Below are positions 44,801-54,001 of a stretch of DNA of 64,000 bases, in pieces. Location of the stretch: assembly GCA_902805975.1 (NCBI GenBank), contig CADCUT010000210.1:1-64000 (forward strand). The letters run 5' to 3'. Under the pieces are notes generated by a model. It was not told where the DNA came from. It saw only the letters and a list, made by a program, of their open reading frames with translations, and made no database searches. Numbering within the stretch: the first letter of the stretch is position 1; the number at the start of each line of letters is the position of its first letter. Made by a program: the position numbers and the translations under genes. The DNA comes from an uncultured Rubrobacteraceae bacterium (GTDB lineage: Bacteria; Actinomycetota; Rubrobacteria; Rubrobacterales; Rubrobacteraceae).

Positions 44801-46103
44801 GCTCGTCCTCGGGCAGGTCGACGGACATCGGTTCTTCGAGTTCGAAGCGCCAGATCCCCTCGGTGCTCTGGTCTATAAAGGTCCGGTAGCGTTCCTCGCT
44901 CCTGCGCAGCTCCTCCTCGGCGAGCTTCCCGTCCGTGACGTCGTACTGGACGCCCTGCCAGTAGAGGGGCCTTCCTTCCTCGTCGCGCACGAGGGTCGCC
45001 TCGTCCCTGATCCAGACCATCCTCCCGTCGCTGGCGAACTGGCGGTACTCGGCCTTGAAGGGCTCGCCGGTCTCGTCGGTGCGCCGGTCTTCTTCGAGCA
45101 CCCTTTCGCGGTCGTCGGGGTGCATGATGTTCAGCCAGTGGTCGGGGTCGAGCATCTCCCGGTCGGCCGGGTAGCCGAGCACGCTCTCGGTCTGGGGGCT
45201 GACATAGGTGACGAGCTTTTCGCCGAAGGGGTTCTGCACGTAGGTAACGGCCGGTATCTGCTCGACGAGCGTCCGGTAGCGGACCTCGGTCTCCCTGACC
45301 CTCTTCTCGGCCTCCCGGCGCCCTGTGACGTCGCGCGCGAGGGCGAGCACGAGCGGGCTCCCCCCGTCCTCGAACATGCCGATGCGCACCTCTACCGGGA
45401 AGACGGTCCCGTCCCTGCGACGGTGCGTCCCCTCCAGCGTGAGCGGCGCGCCGGTCGAGACCTCGTCCCACAGGTCCCTCAGAGACGCGGGGTCGTGGCC
45501 CACCTCCACATCCGCCACGGACATGCCGAGCAGCTCCTCCCTGGGGTACCCCAAAGACTCGCACGCCCGGTTGTTCACGTCCACGAGGCGGCCCTCGAGG
45601 TCGTGCACGAACATCGCGTCGGCGGCCTGCTCGACGAGGCGCCGGAACCGGATCTCGCTCCGAACGAGCGCCTCCTCGGCCCGCGCGCGCTCCCTGCGGA
45701 CCCCGGCCTCCTTGAGCTCCCGTTCGATGGCCGGGCAGAGGCGGGCCATGTTCTCCTTGGTGAGGTAGTCGTTGGCGCCGGCCCTCATGATCTCGACCGC
45801 CGCGTCCTCCCCGATCTTGCCGGAGACCACGATGAACGGCACGTCGTAGCCGAGCCCCCGCAGCAGCTCCAGCGCGTCGGGCGCCCTGAACCTCGGCATG
45901 TAGTAGTCCGAGACGACGACCTCGTGGGGCTCCCCCCGGGCCGAGGCCTCCTCAAGCGCCCGCTCCATCTCCTCGGGCGTGTAGACCCGCTCGTAGAGGG
46001 GCTCGTAGCCGCCGCGCCTGAGCTCGCGCAAAAGGAGCATGGCGTCGTTCTCGGAGTCCTCCACGAGCAGCAGGCGCACGGGGCGGCCGGTCTCACCCGT
46101 CAC
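41886..46103 (-). CDS. Receiver / multi-PAS / GAF hybrid histidine kinase (HisKA_3 type)
   Basis: From GTG 46103: VTGETGRPVRLLLVEDSENDAMLLLRELRRGG...VVVSDYYMPRF receiver, several PAS, GAF, RIARELHDSILQDIVYALQ, HATPase. GTGA overlap with upstream kinase stop. ORF-track start 46472 is a shadow extension. Confidence 0.92.
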   Translation of the reverse strand: MTGETGRPVRLLLVEDSENDAMLLLRELRRGGYEPLYERVYTPEEMERALEEASARGEPHEVVVSDYYMPRFRAPDALELLRGLGYDVPFIVVSGKIGEDAAVEIMRAGANDYLTKENMARLCPAIERELKEAGVRRERARAEEALVRSEIRFRRLVEQAADAMFVHDLEGRLVDVNNRACESLGYPREELLGMSVADVEVGHDPASLRDLWDEVSTGAPLTLEGTHRRRDGTVFPVEVRIGMFEDGGSPLVLALARDVTGRREAEKRVRETEVRYRTLVEQIPAVTYVQNPFGEKLVTYVSPQTESVLGYPADREMLDPDHWLNIMHPDDRERVLEEDRRTDETGEPFKAEYRQFASDGRMVWIRDEATLVRDEEGRPLYWQGVQYDVTDGKLAEEELRRSEERYRTFIDQSTEGIWRFELEEPMSVDLPEDEQLDHFYRHAYLAECNDAMARMYGFGDATDLVGARVGDLLPRSDPANVEYLRAATRAGYRLKDGETREFDRDGNERVILNNLSGIVEDGRLVRVWGTQRDVTEQKEAEDQLARLASFPELDPNPIIETSVAGVPTYLNPAAQASFPKLRDLGPHHPALADLDEANIRIWSAGGRPFVREVRVGGGYYHQVVSRTPEGGLLRIYCTDVTEGRRAEDALRASEERFRSLVQNASDIIVVLDGEGTILYESPAVGRILGFAPEERVGLGALDLIHPEDRDRVVKVLRDHRDVPGPFPPLEYRVRDKQGSWRHLEAVGENLLHDPAVGGIVINSRDITERRLTEEALRESRENLQAILDYTTAVIYVKDREGRFTLVNRRFEELFDLSKEEILGRTDHDLSPLEVAEDYRRNDLEVLRSGTPLEAEETVLKGGKAHTYFSVKFPLKGPDGQPYALCGISTDITRRKEVEERAGFLADLDRALQPITDPDEVMATTARMLGEHVGADRCAYAEVDADEDHFRITGDYTNGVPSIVGRFAMSQFGAEALRLSRENKPYVVNDAEEDGRVRGGDLAAYRQTCIRAVISVPLHKEGRFVAGMAVHQKTPRHWSPQEVELLVTVANRCWESIERARAARDLRQSEELYRNVVEQAAEGIFLLDLDSLSVLEANAALGATLGYAPEELKGMSFYDISAHERKTVDENAERVLREGRLSLGVRQYRRKDGGLVDVEISISIVPYGGGRAMCVVAHDVTGRLRAERALGEIREAERNRIARELHDSILQDIVYALQEIQILQVTSQNGGETALGDTADALRRSVEGLRGAIFELRLKETLDRSFVNSLENLTDLNRRMARGAYEIEFVVGEGVPPELPEGRGRELLRIVQEALTNVRRHSGARHVRVELGVEGDALYAEVRDDGRGFDPGRSRSGVGRHSMLQRARDLGGKVELRSEPGRGTRVLCRVPLSRLAAGDPAGGKDF

Positions 46104-47977
46104 GCAAGCTCCCTCTTCTTCGCCGGCGCCTCCTCGGCGGGGCGGTCCCTGCCGCCCAGGGTGAAGTAGAAGGTGGCCCCCTCGCCGACGGCCCCCTCGG
46201 CCCACACCTCGCCCCCGTGACGGTGGACGATCCTCGCCACCGTCGCGAGCCCTATCCCCGTCCCCTCGAACTCCTCCGGGCCGTGCAGCCTCTGGAAGGC
46301 CCCGAAGAGCTTGTCCTTGTAGGCCGCGTCGAAGCCGGCCCCGTCGTCCGAGACGAAGAAGGCTCCCCCCGAGGCGCCGAAGCGTATCGTGGCCCTGCTC
46401 TCCCTGGAGGTGAACTTCCAGGCGTTGCCGATCAGGTTCTCCAGGGCCACCTTGAGCAGCCCGACGTCGCACCGGGCCACGACCCCATCCTCGATCTCGA
46501 AGCCCACGTCCCGGTCGGGCTCCGCGGTCTTCAGGTCTTCTGCGATGCCGGCCGCGAGCGCGCTCAGGTCGACCCGCTCGCGCGTGAGGGGCCTGCGGCC
46601 CACCCTTGAGAGGTCGAGCAGGTCGTCTATAAGCTCGGCCATATGACGGCTCGCCGTCCGCACCCTCGCGAGGTAGTCGAGCCCCTCGTCGTCGAGTCTC
46701 TCTGAGTAGTCCTCGGAGAGGATCTGGGAGAAGCCGTCTATGGTCCTTAGAGGCGCCCTGAGGTCGTGGGAGACGGAGTAGGAGAAGGCCTCGAGCTCGC
46801 GGTTGGTCCCTTCGAGCTCGCGGTTGGCGTCTTCGAGGTCTTCGCTGGCCCTCTCGGCGCGCAGGCGGCTCCTCACGAGCATCCAGGAGACGCCGAAGAG
46901 GAAAAGGCTAACCCCGATGCCCGTTGCCAGAACGAAGAGGGGGAGGTTGCTCTGGCCGTCCTCCTCGAAGCCCTCCAGGGTGGCAAAATACAGGCTCCAC
47001 TCGCGCCCGGCCACCTCGATGCTGCGCTCCTTGGTAAAGAGGTGGTCGTACCCGGCGACCCCGGCCCGCTTGATCCCGTCCGCGTCGTAGAGCAGGTCGT
47101 CCGACTCCATGTCCTGCCCAGCGTAGACCTCGAAGTCTATGGCCGGGTCGAAGCCGCCCCCAAAGACGGCGTCGAGCAGGCCGTCCCTCCTGAAAGCGCC
47201 GACGACGAAACCTCTCAGCGCCTCTCGGCGCTCGGCCACACTCCCTGTGGGCTCGCCCTCCCCGTAGACCGGCAGGTACACCATAAAGCCCTGCCGCAGC
47301 TCCAGGTCGGCCCTGGAATCCGGGGCGGCCTCGGCGAGCAGGTAGGTCATCTCCGTGGCCCGGGGCTCGCCCGAGTTCCGTGCCTGGTCCATGGCGGCCC
47401 GGCTGAGGGTGTCCACGTAGGCGTCGCGCCCGAAAAGGTCGCGGTTCGCCTCGTCGGCCGGTGCGGCGAGCCTCACAGGGAAGTAGACCGAACGCTCCCC
47501 GCCGGGGTCGAGGCCGGGCCGCAGCCCCGGCAGCCCGTCCTCCTCCATCCGCCGGACAAAGTCCTCGCGCTCCGAGGGCTCGACGCGCTCGGCGTAGGCG
47601 AGGGCCTGCAGCCCCCCGAGGCGTTGCACGGGCTCCACGCCCTTCACGTACTCCTCCCACTCGGACCGCTCGACGTTGTCGCTCGCGAGGACGAGGCCGC
47701 GGGCGCCGAACATGGCGTCCAGGTAGTCATCCGTGCGGCGCTCAACGGCCGCCTGTGTGGCCCTCACCGTCTCGTCGAAGCGCACGGCGTTCTGCGTCTT
47801 GACCGTATCGTGCACGTAGAACCAGGCGAGCGCGGTGATGAGGAGCGAGATCAGCAACACCCCGTACGCCACCGCCCCGAGCCGCAGGTGCCTCCCCAGG
47901 CGGCTGAGGCCCCCCATCAGCGCCTCCATCGGCCGCCACCGTGCCCGGGTCTCCGGCGGGGCGAAAACCCGCCGCAA
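46100..47977 (-). CDS. CHASE-domain sensor histidine kinase (HisKA + HATPase)
   Basis: VGVLL-type TM; DTVKTQNAVRFDETVRATQAAVERRTDDYLDAMFGARGLVLASDNVERSEWEEYVKGVEPVQRLGGLQALAYAERV; AFSYSVSHDLRAPLRTIDGFSQIL; DDGAGFDAAYKDKLFGAFQRLHGPEEFEGTGIGLATVARIVHRHGG. Confidence 0.92.
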   Translation of the reverse strand: MRRVFAPPETRARWRPMEALMGGLSRLGRHLRLGAVAYGVLLISLLITALAWFYVHDTVKTQNAVRFDETVRATQAAVERRTDDYLDAMFGARGLVLASDNVERSEWEEYVKGVEPVQRLGGLQALAYAERVEPSEREDFVRRMEEDGLPGLRPGLDPGGERSVYFPVRLAAPADEANRDLFGRDAYVDTLSRAAMDQARNSGEPRATEMTYLLAEAAPDSRADLELRQGFMVYLPVYGEGEPTGSVAERREALRGFVVGAFRRDGLLDAVFGGGFDPAIDFEVYAGQDMESDDLLYDADGIKRAGVAGYDHLFTKERSIEVAGREWSLYFATLEGFEEDGQSNLPLFVLATGIGVSLFLFGVSWMLVRSRLRAERASEDLEDANRELEGTNRELEAFSYSVSHDLRAPLRTIDGFSQILSEDYSERLDDEGLDYLARVRTASRHMAELIDDLLDLSRVGRRPLTRERVDLSALAAGIAEDLKTAEPDRDVGFEIEDGVVARCDVGLLKVALENLIGNAWKFTSRESRATIRFGASGGAFFVSDDGAGFDAAYKDKLFGAFQRLHGPEEFEGTGIGLATVARIVHRHGGEVWAEGAVGEGATFYFTLGGRDRPAEEAPAKKRELA

Positions 47978-48143
47978 AACGCGCGCGGCCCCGCACGAAA
48001 CGCATATTCGATGGACAACGCCCCGCCCACTGCTGAGATCCTTCCCAATCTCGAAGCCACGGTCGAACGCGCCACAGAAGACGCGCGCCGCACGCCCACA
48101 ATGTTAACAGCCCCGCAACCGCCCGGAAAGACGACTCTGGCCG

Positions 48144-49103
48144 CTACCCGACCGGGAAATCTTCGCCGGAACGCAACTCCTTCTGGTAGACGACGTACGC
48201 GGTTTTCAGCCGCATCCCGGCGCGACCGTAGAGCCTCGGCGCCCCCGTCACGCTCCCGGCGTCCACGCTGAGCTCTACCCGTCGGACGCCGCGCCGGCGG
48301 TACTCCCCGAACGCCCGGCGCAGCAGCGCCAGGCCCAGGCCGCGCCGCCGCCACGGCCGCCGCACGCCGACGACGTCCACCCACCCCTCGCCCGCCACCG
48401 CCTTGCACAGGATCATCCCGGCGATCTCCCCGCCGTCCATCGCCAGGAGCCACAGGGAAGGGTCGAAGTTCTCACCCTCCGTCATCCTGACGAAGCGCTC
48501 GAACGTCCCCCCCGGCCGGCCCCACACGTCCCTGAAGGCGTCCTCGACCGCCTCGAAGAGCCGCCGCTCGTCCCGGCCGGGGACGAAGGCGCTCACCGTC
48601 ATACCCTCCGGCAACTCCGGTTCGGGCGGTTCGTCGTCAAGGTCCACCTCCATGACGTACGTGGCGCGCACGGCCTCGTAGCCGGAGTTCTCAAGGAGCC
48701 GTCGGGCGCCGGTGTTCGTCGAGATCACGTACTGCCTGACCGCGACCCGGGACCCATCCGGCGCGAGATGCATCCTCTCTTCCATCCAGTTCTCGCCCCA
48801 TCTGACGAGCCACGCCCCGACACCGCGCCCCCTGCGCCCCGGATGGACGTAGCCGTAGACGCTCAGCGAGACGAAGGCGCGGTTGACCACGTCGGCGTAC
48901 CCGGCGACGGCCCCGTCCGGCCCGAGCACGAGCACGGCCTCATCCCCGAGGTCCACCTCGTGCCAGTCGTCCAGGACGTGCTCGACGCTGGTGCCCTCAG
49001 CGCCGCCGTCCGCCCGCACGCAGGCGGCCATGAGGCCCGCGACCGCGTCCGCGTCGTCGGGGGCCGGCGGACGGGAAGAGTAGCCCTGCGGCAGGTCCAT
49101 CAC
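48144..49103 (-). CDS. Tandem GNAT acetyltransferase (two GNAT domains)
   Basis: YGYVHPGRRGRGVGAWLVRWGENWMEE and VDVVGVRRPWRRRGLGLALLRRAFGEYRRRGVRRVELSVDAGSVTGAPRLYGRAGM. Confidence 0.88.
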   Translation of the reverse strand: MMDLPQGYSSRPPAPDDADAVAGLMAACVRADGGAEGTSVEHVLDDWHEVDLGDEAVLVLGPDGAVAGYADVVNRAFVSLSVYGYVHPGRRGRGVGAWLVRWGENWMEERMHLAPDGSRVAVRQYVISTNTGARRLLENSGYEAVRATYVMEVDLDDEPPEPELPEGMTVSAFVPGRDERRLFEAVEDAFRDVWGRPGGTFERFVRMTEGENFDPSLWLLAMDGGEIAGMILCKAVAGEGWVDVVGVRRPWRRRGLGLALLRRAFGEYRRRGVRRVELSVDAGSVTGAPRLYGRAGMRLKTAYVVYQKELRSGEDFPVG

Positions 49104-49127
49104 GAGCCAAAATCTAGCACGAAAAAG

Positions 49128-49155
49128 GGGCCCCCCGAAACGGGGAGCCCCTGGG
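49128..49155 (-). terminator. Intrinsic terminator of the Clp gene
   Basis: Minus strand GGGGCTCCCCGTTTCGGGGGGCCCCTTTTT: near-perfect stem plus T-run. Confidence 0.85.
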
Positions 49156-49177
49156 CTACGCGTTCTACGTATCCGTG

Positions 49178-51898
49178 CTACTGCTGCGTTACGGGCGCCT
49201 TCTTCTCGAAGGTCAGCTCGTCGCCGGCGCGGTCGACGAGGATGGTGTCGCCGGGGTCGAAGTCGCCGCCGATTATCCTGCTTGAGAGGGGATTCTCGAC
49301 GTAGCGCCGTATCGACCGGGCCAGGGGCCTCGCGCCGAACTTCGGGTCGTAGCCCTGCTCGGCGATGAACTCCTTGGCCGCCTGCGTCACCTCGACGCTT
49401 ACCCGCTGGCTTTCGAGGTGCTTGTTCATGCGGGAGAGCATGATGCCCACGATCTCGAGCACGTCCTCGCGGGTGAGCGGCTCGAAGACGATGATCTCGT
49501 CCACGCGGTTGATGAACTCGGGCCTGAAGGCCCGCTCCAGGGCGTCCATCGCCCGCCGCTCGGTCTCGGCGAAGTCCACGCCGTCTGAAGAGGTGAACCC
49601 GAACTGCTTGGTCGAGACGAGGTGCTGGCTCCCGACGTTTGAGGTCATGATGATGACGGTGTTCTGGAAGTTCACCGTCCGGCCCTGCGCGTCGGTCAGC
49701 CTCCCGTCGTCGAGCAGCTGGAGCATGGTGTTGAAGACGTCCGGGTGGGCCTTCTCGATCTCATCGAACAGCACCACGCTGTACGGGCGGCGCCTGACCG
49801 CCTCCGTGAGCTGACCGGCCTCGTCGTAGCCGACGTAGCCGGGAGGGGCACCTACGAGCCTGGAGACCGTGTGGCGCTCCTGGAACTCGGACATGTCGAT
49901 CCGGATCATGGCGTCCTCCTCACCGAAGAGGTACTCGGCGAGCGTGCGGGCAAGCTCCGTCTTCCCGACGCCCGTGGGGCCGAGGAAGATAAAGCTCCCG
50001 ACGGGACGGTTCGGGTCCTTGATGCCGGCCCTCGAGCGGCGGACGGCCTCCGCGACGGCCTTGACGGCCCGCTCCTGCCCGACGACGCGCTCGTGGAGCA
50101 CGGCCTCGAGGTTGAGGAGCCGCTCTGCCTCCTCCTGGATGATGTTGGTCGCGGGCACCCCGGTCCACTCCTCCAGGATGCGGGCGATGTCCTCGCGCCC
50201 GACCTCGGGGGAGTTGTCCTCGCGCCGGCCGGCCCATCCCTCCTGCTGCTCGCGCAGCTCGGCCTTGAGCTGCTCCTGGCGCTGCTTGAGCCCGGCGGCC
50301 TTCTCGTAGTCCTCGGCGCGCACCGCGTCGTCCTTCTCGCGCTCGAGACCGGAGATCTCCTCCTCGATGCGCCTGACGTCCACGGGGGGTACCGTCGCGC
50401 GCAGGCGCACCTCGGCGGCGGCCTCGTCGAGAAGGTCTATCGCCTTGTCAGGGAGGTAGCGGTCGGTTATGTAGCGGTCGCCGAGCTGGACGGCGGCGAC
50501 TATCGCCTCGTCGGAGACGCGGACCTTGTGGTGCGCCTCGTAGCGGTCCCTCAGGCCGAAGAGGATCCCGACGGACTCGTCCACCGTGGGCTCGTCAACG
50601 AGCACCGGCTGGAACCGCCGCTCGAGCGCGGCGTCCTTCTCGACGTGCTTGCGGTACTCATCCAGCGTGGTCGCGCCTATGACCTGAAGCTCGCCGCGGG
50701 CGAGCGCCGGCTTGAGCATGTTCGAGGCGTTGACCGCGCCCTCGGCGCCGCCGGCCCCGACGATGGTGTGGAGCTCGTCTATAAACAGGACGATGTTCTT
50801 CTCCTGGCTCTGGAGCTCCCGGATCATCCCGTTCATCCGCTCCTCGAAGTCCCCGCGGAAGCGGGTGCCGGCCACGAGCGATCCGGTGTCGAGCGCGAGC
50901 ACGCGCTTGCCCTTGAGGGTCTCGGGGATGTCCTCGGAGACGATTCTCTGGGCGAGCCCCTCGACGATGGCGGTCTTGCCGACGCCAGGCTCGCCGATGA
51001 GCACGGGGTTGTTCTTGGTCCTGCGGCTAAGGATGCGCACGGAGCGCGCTATCTCCTCAGCCCGGCCCATGACCGGGTCGAGCTCGCCGTTGCGCGCCGC
51101 CTCGGTGAGGTCGCGCGTCACCTGGTCGAGGGTCGGCGTCTCGCTCTGGGACCCCGGCTGCCCGCCCTGGGCGCCGAAGCCGCCACCGCCGAAGTTGCCG
51201 CCACCGAAACCGCCGGACCCGCCGCCGGGGCCGCCGGGCGCGCCCCCACCCGGGGCGGCGCCGCCGCGCTGCTGGAGCAAGCGGGCGATCTCACGCCGAA
51301 GCGCCTCCGCGTCGGCGGCCCCGTTGCGGGCCAGGATCTGGTACGCGTTGCCGTCGCCCTCGCCGAGAAGGCCCAAGAGCAGGTGCTCGCTGCCGATCTG
51401 GGCGCTCCCCATCTGCCGCGCGGCCTGGAAGGCGAGCTGAAGGGCGTGCTTGGCGCTCGGCGTGAAGGTGTAGACGGCCTCGCCCGGGTCCCCGCGCTGC
51501 GCGCTAAAGGTGGAGCGCATCTCGTCCACGTTGGCACCCGCGCGGCCGAGCGCCTCGGTCGCCACGTTGTCGCCGGTGACGATCCCGGCCAGCAGGTGGT
51601 CGGTCCCGATCGCGTTCGTCCGCGTCGTCCCGGCCGAGGCTTCGCGGGCCCGCATCACGGCCTCCCTGGCCTCGCCGCTCAAGGCCTCGAAAAAGTTGTT
51701 CGGCCCCTGGCCGCCCTGCTGCTGTATAAGGTTCTGGAGCATCTCGAACGGGCTCGTCCCGCCAAAGTCGCCGCCGCCCCCGATCATGCCGAGCTGCCGC
51801 GCGCACTGCGTGCACAGGTAACTCGTCACGCGCTGCCCTCCCTGCTGCTGAAAGACCTGCACGCTCGCCGGCCTGATCCCGCAGTTCTCGCAAATCAT
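49178..51898 (-). CDS. Clp AAA+ ATPase with N-terminal zinc finger, Clp_N repeats and Gly-rich linker (ClpE/ClpC hybrid)
   Basis: [37 protein letters not shown] zinc finger; Clp_N repeats ([21 protein letters not shown]); two Walker A ([16 protein letters not shown]); KQFGF loop. Confidence 0.93.
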   Translation of the reverse strand: MICENCGIRPASVQVFQQQGGQRVTSYLCTQCARQLGMIGGGGDFGGTSPFEMLQNLIQQQGGQGPNNFFEALSGEAREAVMRAREASAGTTRTNAIGTDHLLAGIVTGDNVATEALGRAGANVDEMRSTFSAQRGDPGEAVYTFTPSAKHALQLAFQAARQMGSAQIGSEHLLLGLLGEGDGNAYQILARNGAADAEALRREIARLLQQRGGAAPGGGAPGGPGGGSGGFGGGNFGGGGFGAQGGQPGSQSETPTLDQVTRDLTEAARNGELDPVMGRAEEIARSVRILSRRTKNNPVLIGEPGVGKTAIVEGLAQRIVSEDIPETLKGKRVLALDTGSLVAGTRFRGDFEERMNGMIRELQSQEKNIVLFIDELHTIVGAGGAEGAVNASNMLKPALARGELQVIGATTLDEYRKHVEKDAALERRFQPVLVDEPTVDESVGILFGLRDRYEAHHKVRVSDEAIVAAVQLGDRYITDRYLPDKAIDLLDEAAAEVRLRATVPPVDVRRIEEEISGLEREKDDAVRAEDYEKAAGLKQRQEQLKAELREQQEGWAGRREDNSPEVGREDIARILEEWTGVPATNIIQEEAERLLNLEAVLHERVVGQERAVKAVAEAVRRSRAGIKDPNRPVGSFIFLGPTGVGKTELARTLAEYLFGEEDAMIRIDMSEFQERHTVSRLVGAPPGYVGYDEAGQLTEAVRRRPYSVVLFDEIEKAHPDVFNTMLQLLDDGRLTDAQGRTVNFQNTVIIMTSNVGSQHLVSTKQFGFTSSDGVDFAETERRAMDALERAFRPEFINRVDEIIVFEPLTREDVLEIVGIMLSRMNKHLESQRVSVEVTQAAKEFIAEQGYDPKFGARPLARSIRRYVENPLSSRIIGGDFDPGDTILVDRAGDELTFEKKAPVTQQ

Positions 51899-51967
51899 CA
51901 GCCCAAAGCCTCCTCTAGAAATGAGATCTCATACCCCTCTTTCCCCCTAGCGGGGAAAAGCCAACAG

Positions 51968-52001
51968 ACTAAATCTTAGTCCATCACGCTAAGATTTTAG
52001 T
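51968..52001. promoter_or_regulatory. Inverted repeat upstream of the Clp gene
   Basis: ACTAAATCTTAG (51968-51979) and CTAAGATTTTAGT (51989-52001), nearly perfect inverted repeat separated by TCCATCACG. Confidence 0.55.
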
Positions 52002-52098
52002 ACCGCGCTCCGGAACATCAAGGCCTACCGGGGGACGCCCTTAGGCGCCGTTCTATCCGTATAATCCCCCCTGGCACGGTTTCGGCAGGGAGGCGGCG

Positions 52099-53070
52099 TT
52101 GAGAGTAGCGGTTCTGACGAGCGGGGGGGACGCGCCTGGGATGAACGCGGCCGTGAGGGCGGTGGCGCGGGCGGCGTTCTTTCGGGACTGGGAGGTCTTC
52201 GGGGTACGGGACGGGTACCGGGGGCTTTTGGAGGGCAGGATCTACCCGATAGACCGCCGGGGCCTCGGCGGGATCCTCCACAGGGGCGGCACCATACTCG
52301 GCACCGAGCGCTCGGTGGAGTTCGCCACCCCCGAGGGCCAGCGTCAGGCGGCGGGGAGGCTAGAGGAGGTCGGCATCGACGCCCTGGTCGTCATCGGTGG
52401 CAACGGGAGCCTGACGGGCGCGCTCAGGCTGGTCGAGCTCGGGGTGTCGGTGGTCGGGGTACCGGCCTCCATCGATAACGACGTGTGCGGGACGGAGGCT
52501 GCCATCGGGGTGGACACGGCGCTCAACACCGCGCTGCAGGCCATAGACCGCCTCAAAGACACGGCAAGCTCGCACCACAGGGCGCACGTGGTCGAGGTCA
52601 TGGGGAGGGATTGCGGGTATCTCGCGCTTATGAGCGCCATCGCCGGCGGGGCCGAGGCGGCGATTGTCCCCGAGTTCGAGCCGCGGCCCGAGGCGCTATT
52701 GCTCCACATCAAGAAGGCTTACGATCAGGGCAAGTCGCACTTTATAGTGGTGGTCGCCGAAGGGGCGCCGCTCTCGGCCGAGGAGATCCACGAGTACATC
52801 AACGGCACGGAGGGGACCTACGACGCGCGCCTCACGGTCGTCGGGCACATCCAGCGGGGCGGCATACCGACCGCCTACGACCGCATCCTGGCGAGCCGCC
52901 TGGGGACCGCCGCGGCCCAGGCGCTCGCCGACGGGGACTCCGGCACGATGGTCGCGGTCCGCGGCGACGCGATAGAGCGCGTGCCGCTGCAAGAGGTCGT
53001 CGGCGGCGAGCGGGAGCTCGACCCCGAGCTCTACAAGATGGCCGAGGTGCTCGCCGAACTGCCCGAGTAG
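52099..53070 (+). CDS. pfkA: 6-phosphofructokinase
   Basis: TTG start; RVAVLTSGGDAPGMNAAVRAV, VIGGNGSLTGALRL, PASIDNDVCGTEAAIGVDTALNT, VEVMGRDCGYLAL, GHIQRGG. Confidence 0.93.
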   Translation: MRVAVLTSGGDAPGMNAAVRAVARAAFFRDWEVFGVRDGYRGLLEGRIYPIDRRGLGGILHRGGTILGTERSVEFATPEGQRQAAGRLEEVGIDALVVIGGNGSLTGALRLVELGVSVVGVPASIDNDVCGTEAAIGVDTALNTALQAIDRLKDTASSHHRAHVVEVMGRDCGYLALMSAIAGGAEAAIVPEFEPRPEALLLHIKKAYDQGKSHFIVVVAEGAPLSAEEIHEYINGTEGTYDARLTVVGHIQRGGIPTAYDRILASRLGTAAAQALADGDSGTMVAVRGDAIERVPLQEVVGGERELDPELYKMAEVLAELPE

Positions 53071-53138
53071 CCCGGCCGGGACGGGGTATACCAGGGGTAT
53101 ATTCAGCCAACGACGGAGAAGCGAGCGAAGGGAACGGT

Positions 53139-53834
53139 TTGGAAGAGCGCGGCCTGGTAGGCATCGAGGCGCGGACGGCGGACGGCGACGCGTTCGGGCG
53201 CATCGTCGAGGTCGTCGTGGACGAGGACGGGGCGATCACGTACGTCATCGTCGAGCGCGACGACGGGGGGCCGGACCTCGAGAGGGTGGAGGTTCCGATC
53301 ACGTCCCTGACGCTGGACCGGGACGTGGACTTCGCGACCTTCCACGCCGACCCGTCCGACGACGAACCCGGCGACCACATAGGCGACGAGGAGGTGCCCC
53401 AGGGCTACGCCCCGAACCAGTCCGACGCGCCAGAAGACACCGAGCACGACGGCCAGTTCGTCACCACGCCCACGGACCCCGACGAGGCTGTCTCTCTGGA
53501 CGAGGAGGCGTCCACGGAGGCCGACGAGGCGGGCGGCTGGCAGGACGAGGAGTTCACCACCGTCGAGTCCGGCTACCCGCGCACCGACGTCTACATAGAC
53601 CCTGACACCGGGGACGAGGAGGTAGACCCCCTCCTGAAGGAGAACGAGACCCTCAAGGACGACGTCGAAGACCTGATCGTCGACACGGGCCTGCGGGTGC
53701 GCCGGGCGCAGGACGGCGTCGTCGAGCTCACCGGCTCGGCGGCCGACCAGGAAGAGCTGGACGGGAACGTGCGGGAGATCATGGGCCTGGACGGGGTCGG
53801 CGACGTGGACACCACCGAAGTGGACGTCGGCTGA
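53139..53834 (+). CDS. PRC-barrel plus BON domain protein
   Basis: TTG start; GIEARTADGDAFGRIVEVVVDEDGAITYVIVER; C-terminal LLKENETLKDDVEDLIVDTGLRVRRAQDGVVELTGSAADQEELDGNVREIMGLDGVGDVDTTEV. Confidence 0.8.
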   Translation: MEERGLVGIEARTADGDAFGRIVEVVVDEDGAITYVIVERDDGGPDLERVEVPITSLTLDRDVDFATFHADPSDDEPGDHIGDEEVPQGYAPNQSDAPEDTEHDGQFVTTPTDPDEAVSLDEEASTEADEAGGWQDEEFTTVESGYPRTDVYIDPDTGDEEVDPLLKENETLKDDVEDLIVDTGLRVRRAQDGVVELTGSAADQEELDGNVREIMGLDGVGDVDTTEVDVG

Positions 53835-54001
53835 GGCAGGATCGCGGGAAACCGCTAACGCCGGGCGCGACGGCCCCGCCCGGCAGCGCCCGCCTGCGGA
53901 CCCGGGGATCGCGCGCTTGGCTTGACTTTTTCCGGGCCACCGAGGACCCTGAGGTCCTGCCCGGGGGAGGCCCGTGGCTCTCCGCGGAGGAGCGGGCCGC
54001 C

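Noticed and set aside
43623-46169. 848-aa plus-strand ORF
   Set aside because: Antisense shadow of the receiver/PAS/GAF kinase
46104-46472. N-terminal extension of the 1528-aa kinase ORF
   Set aside because: Overlaps the coding end of the upstream kinase in another frame; GTG 46103 gives a clean receiver-domain start with GTGA overlap
49745-51979. 744-aa plus-strand ORF
   Set aside because: Antisense shadow of the Clp ATPase
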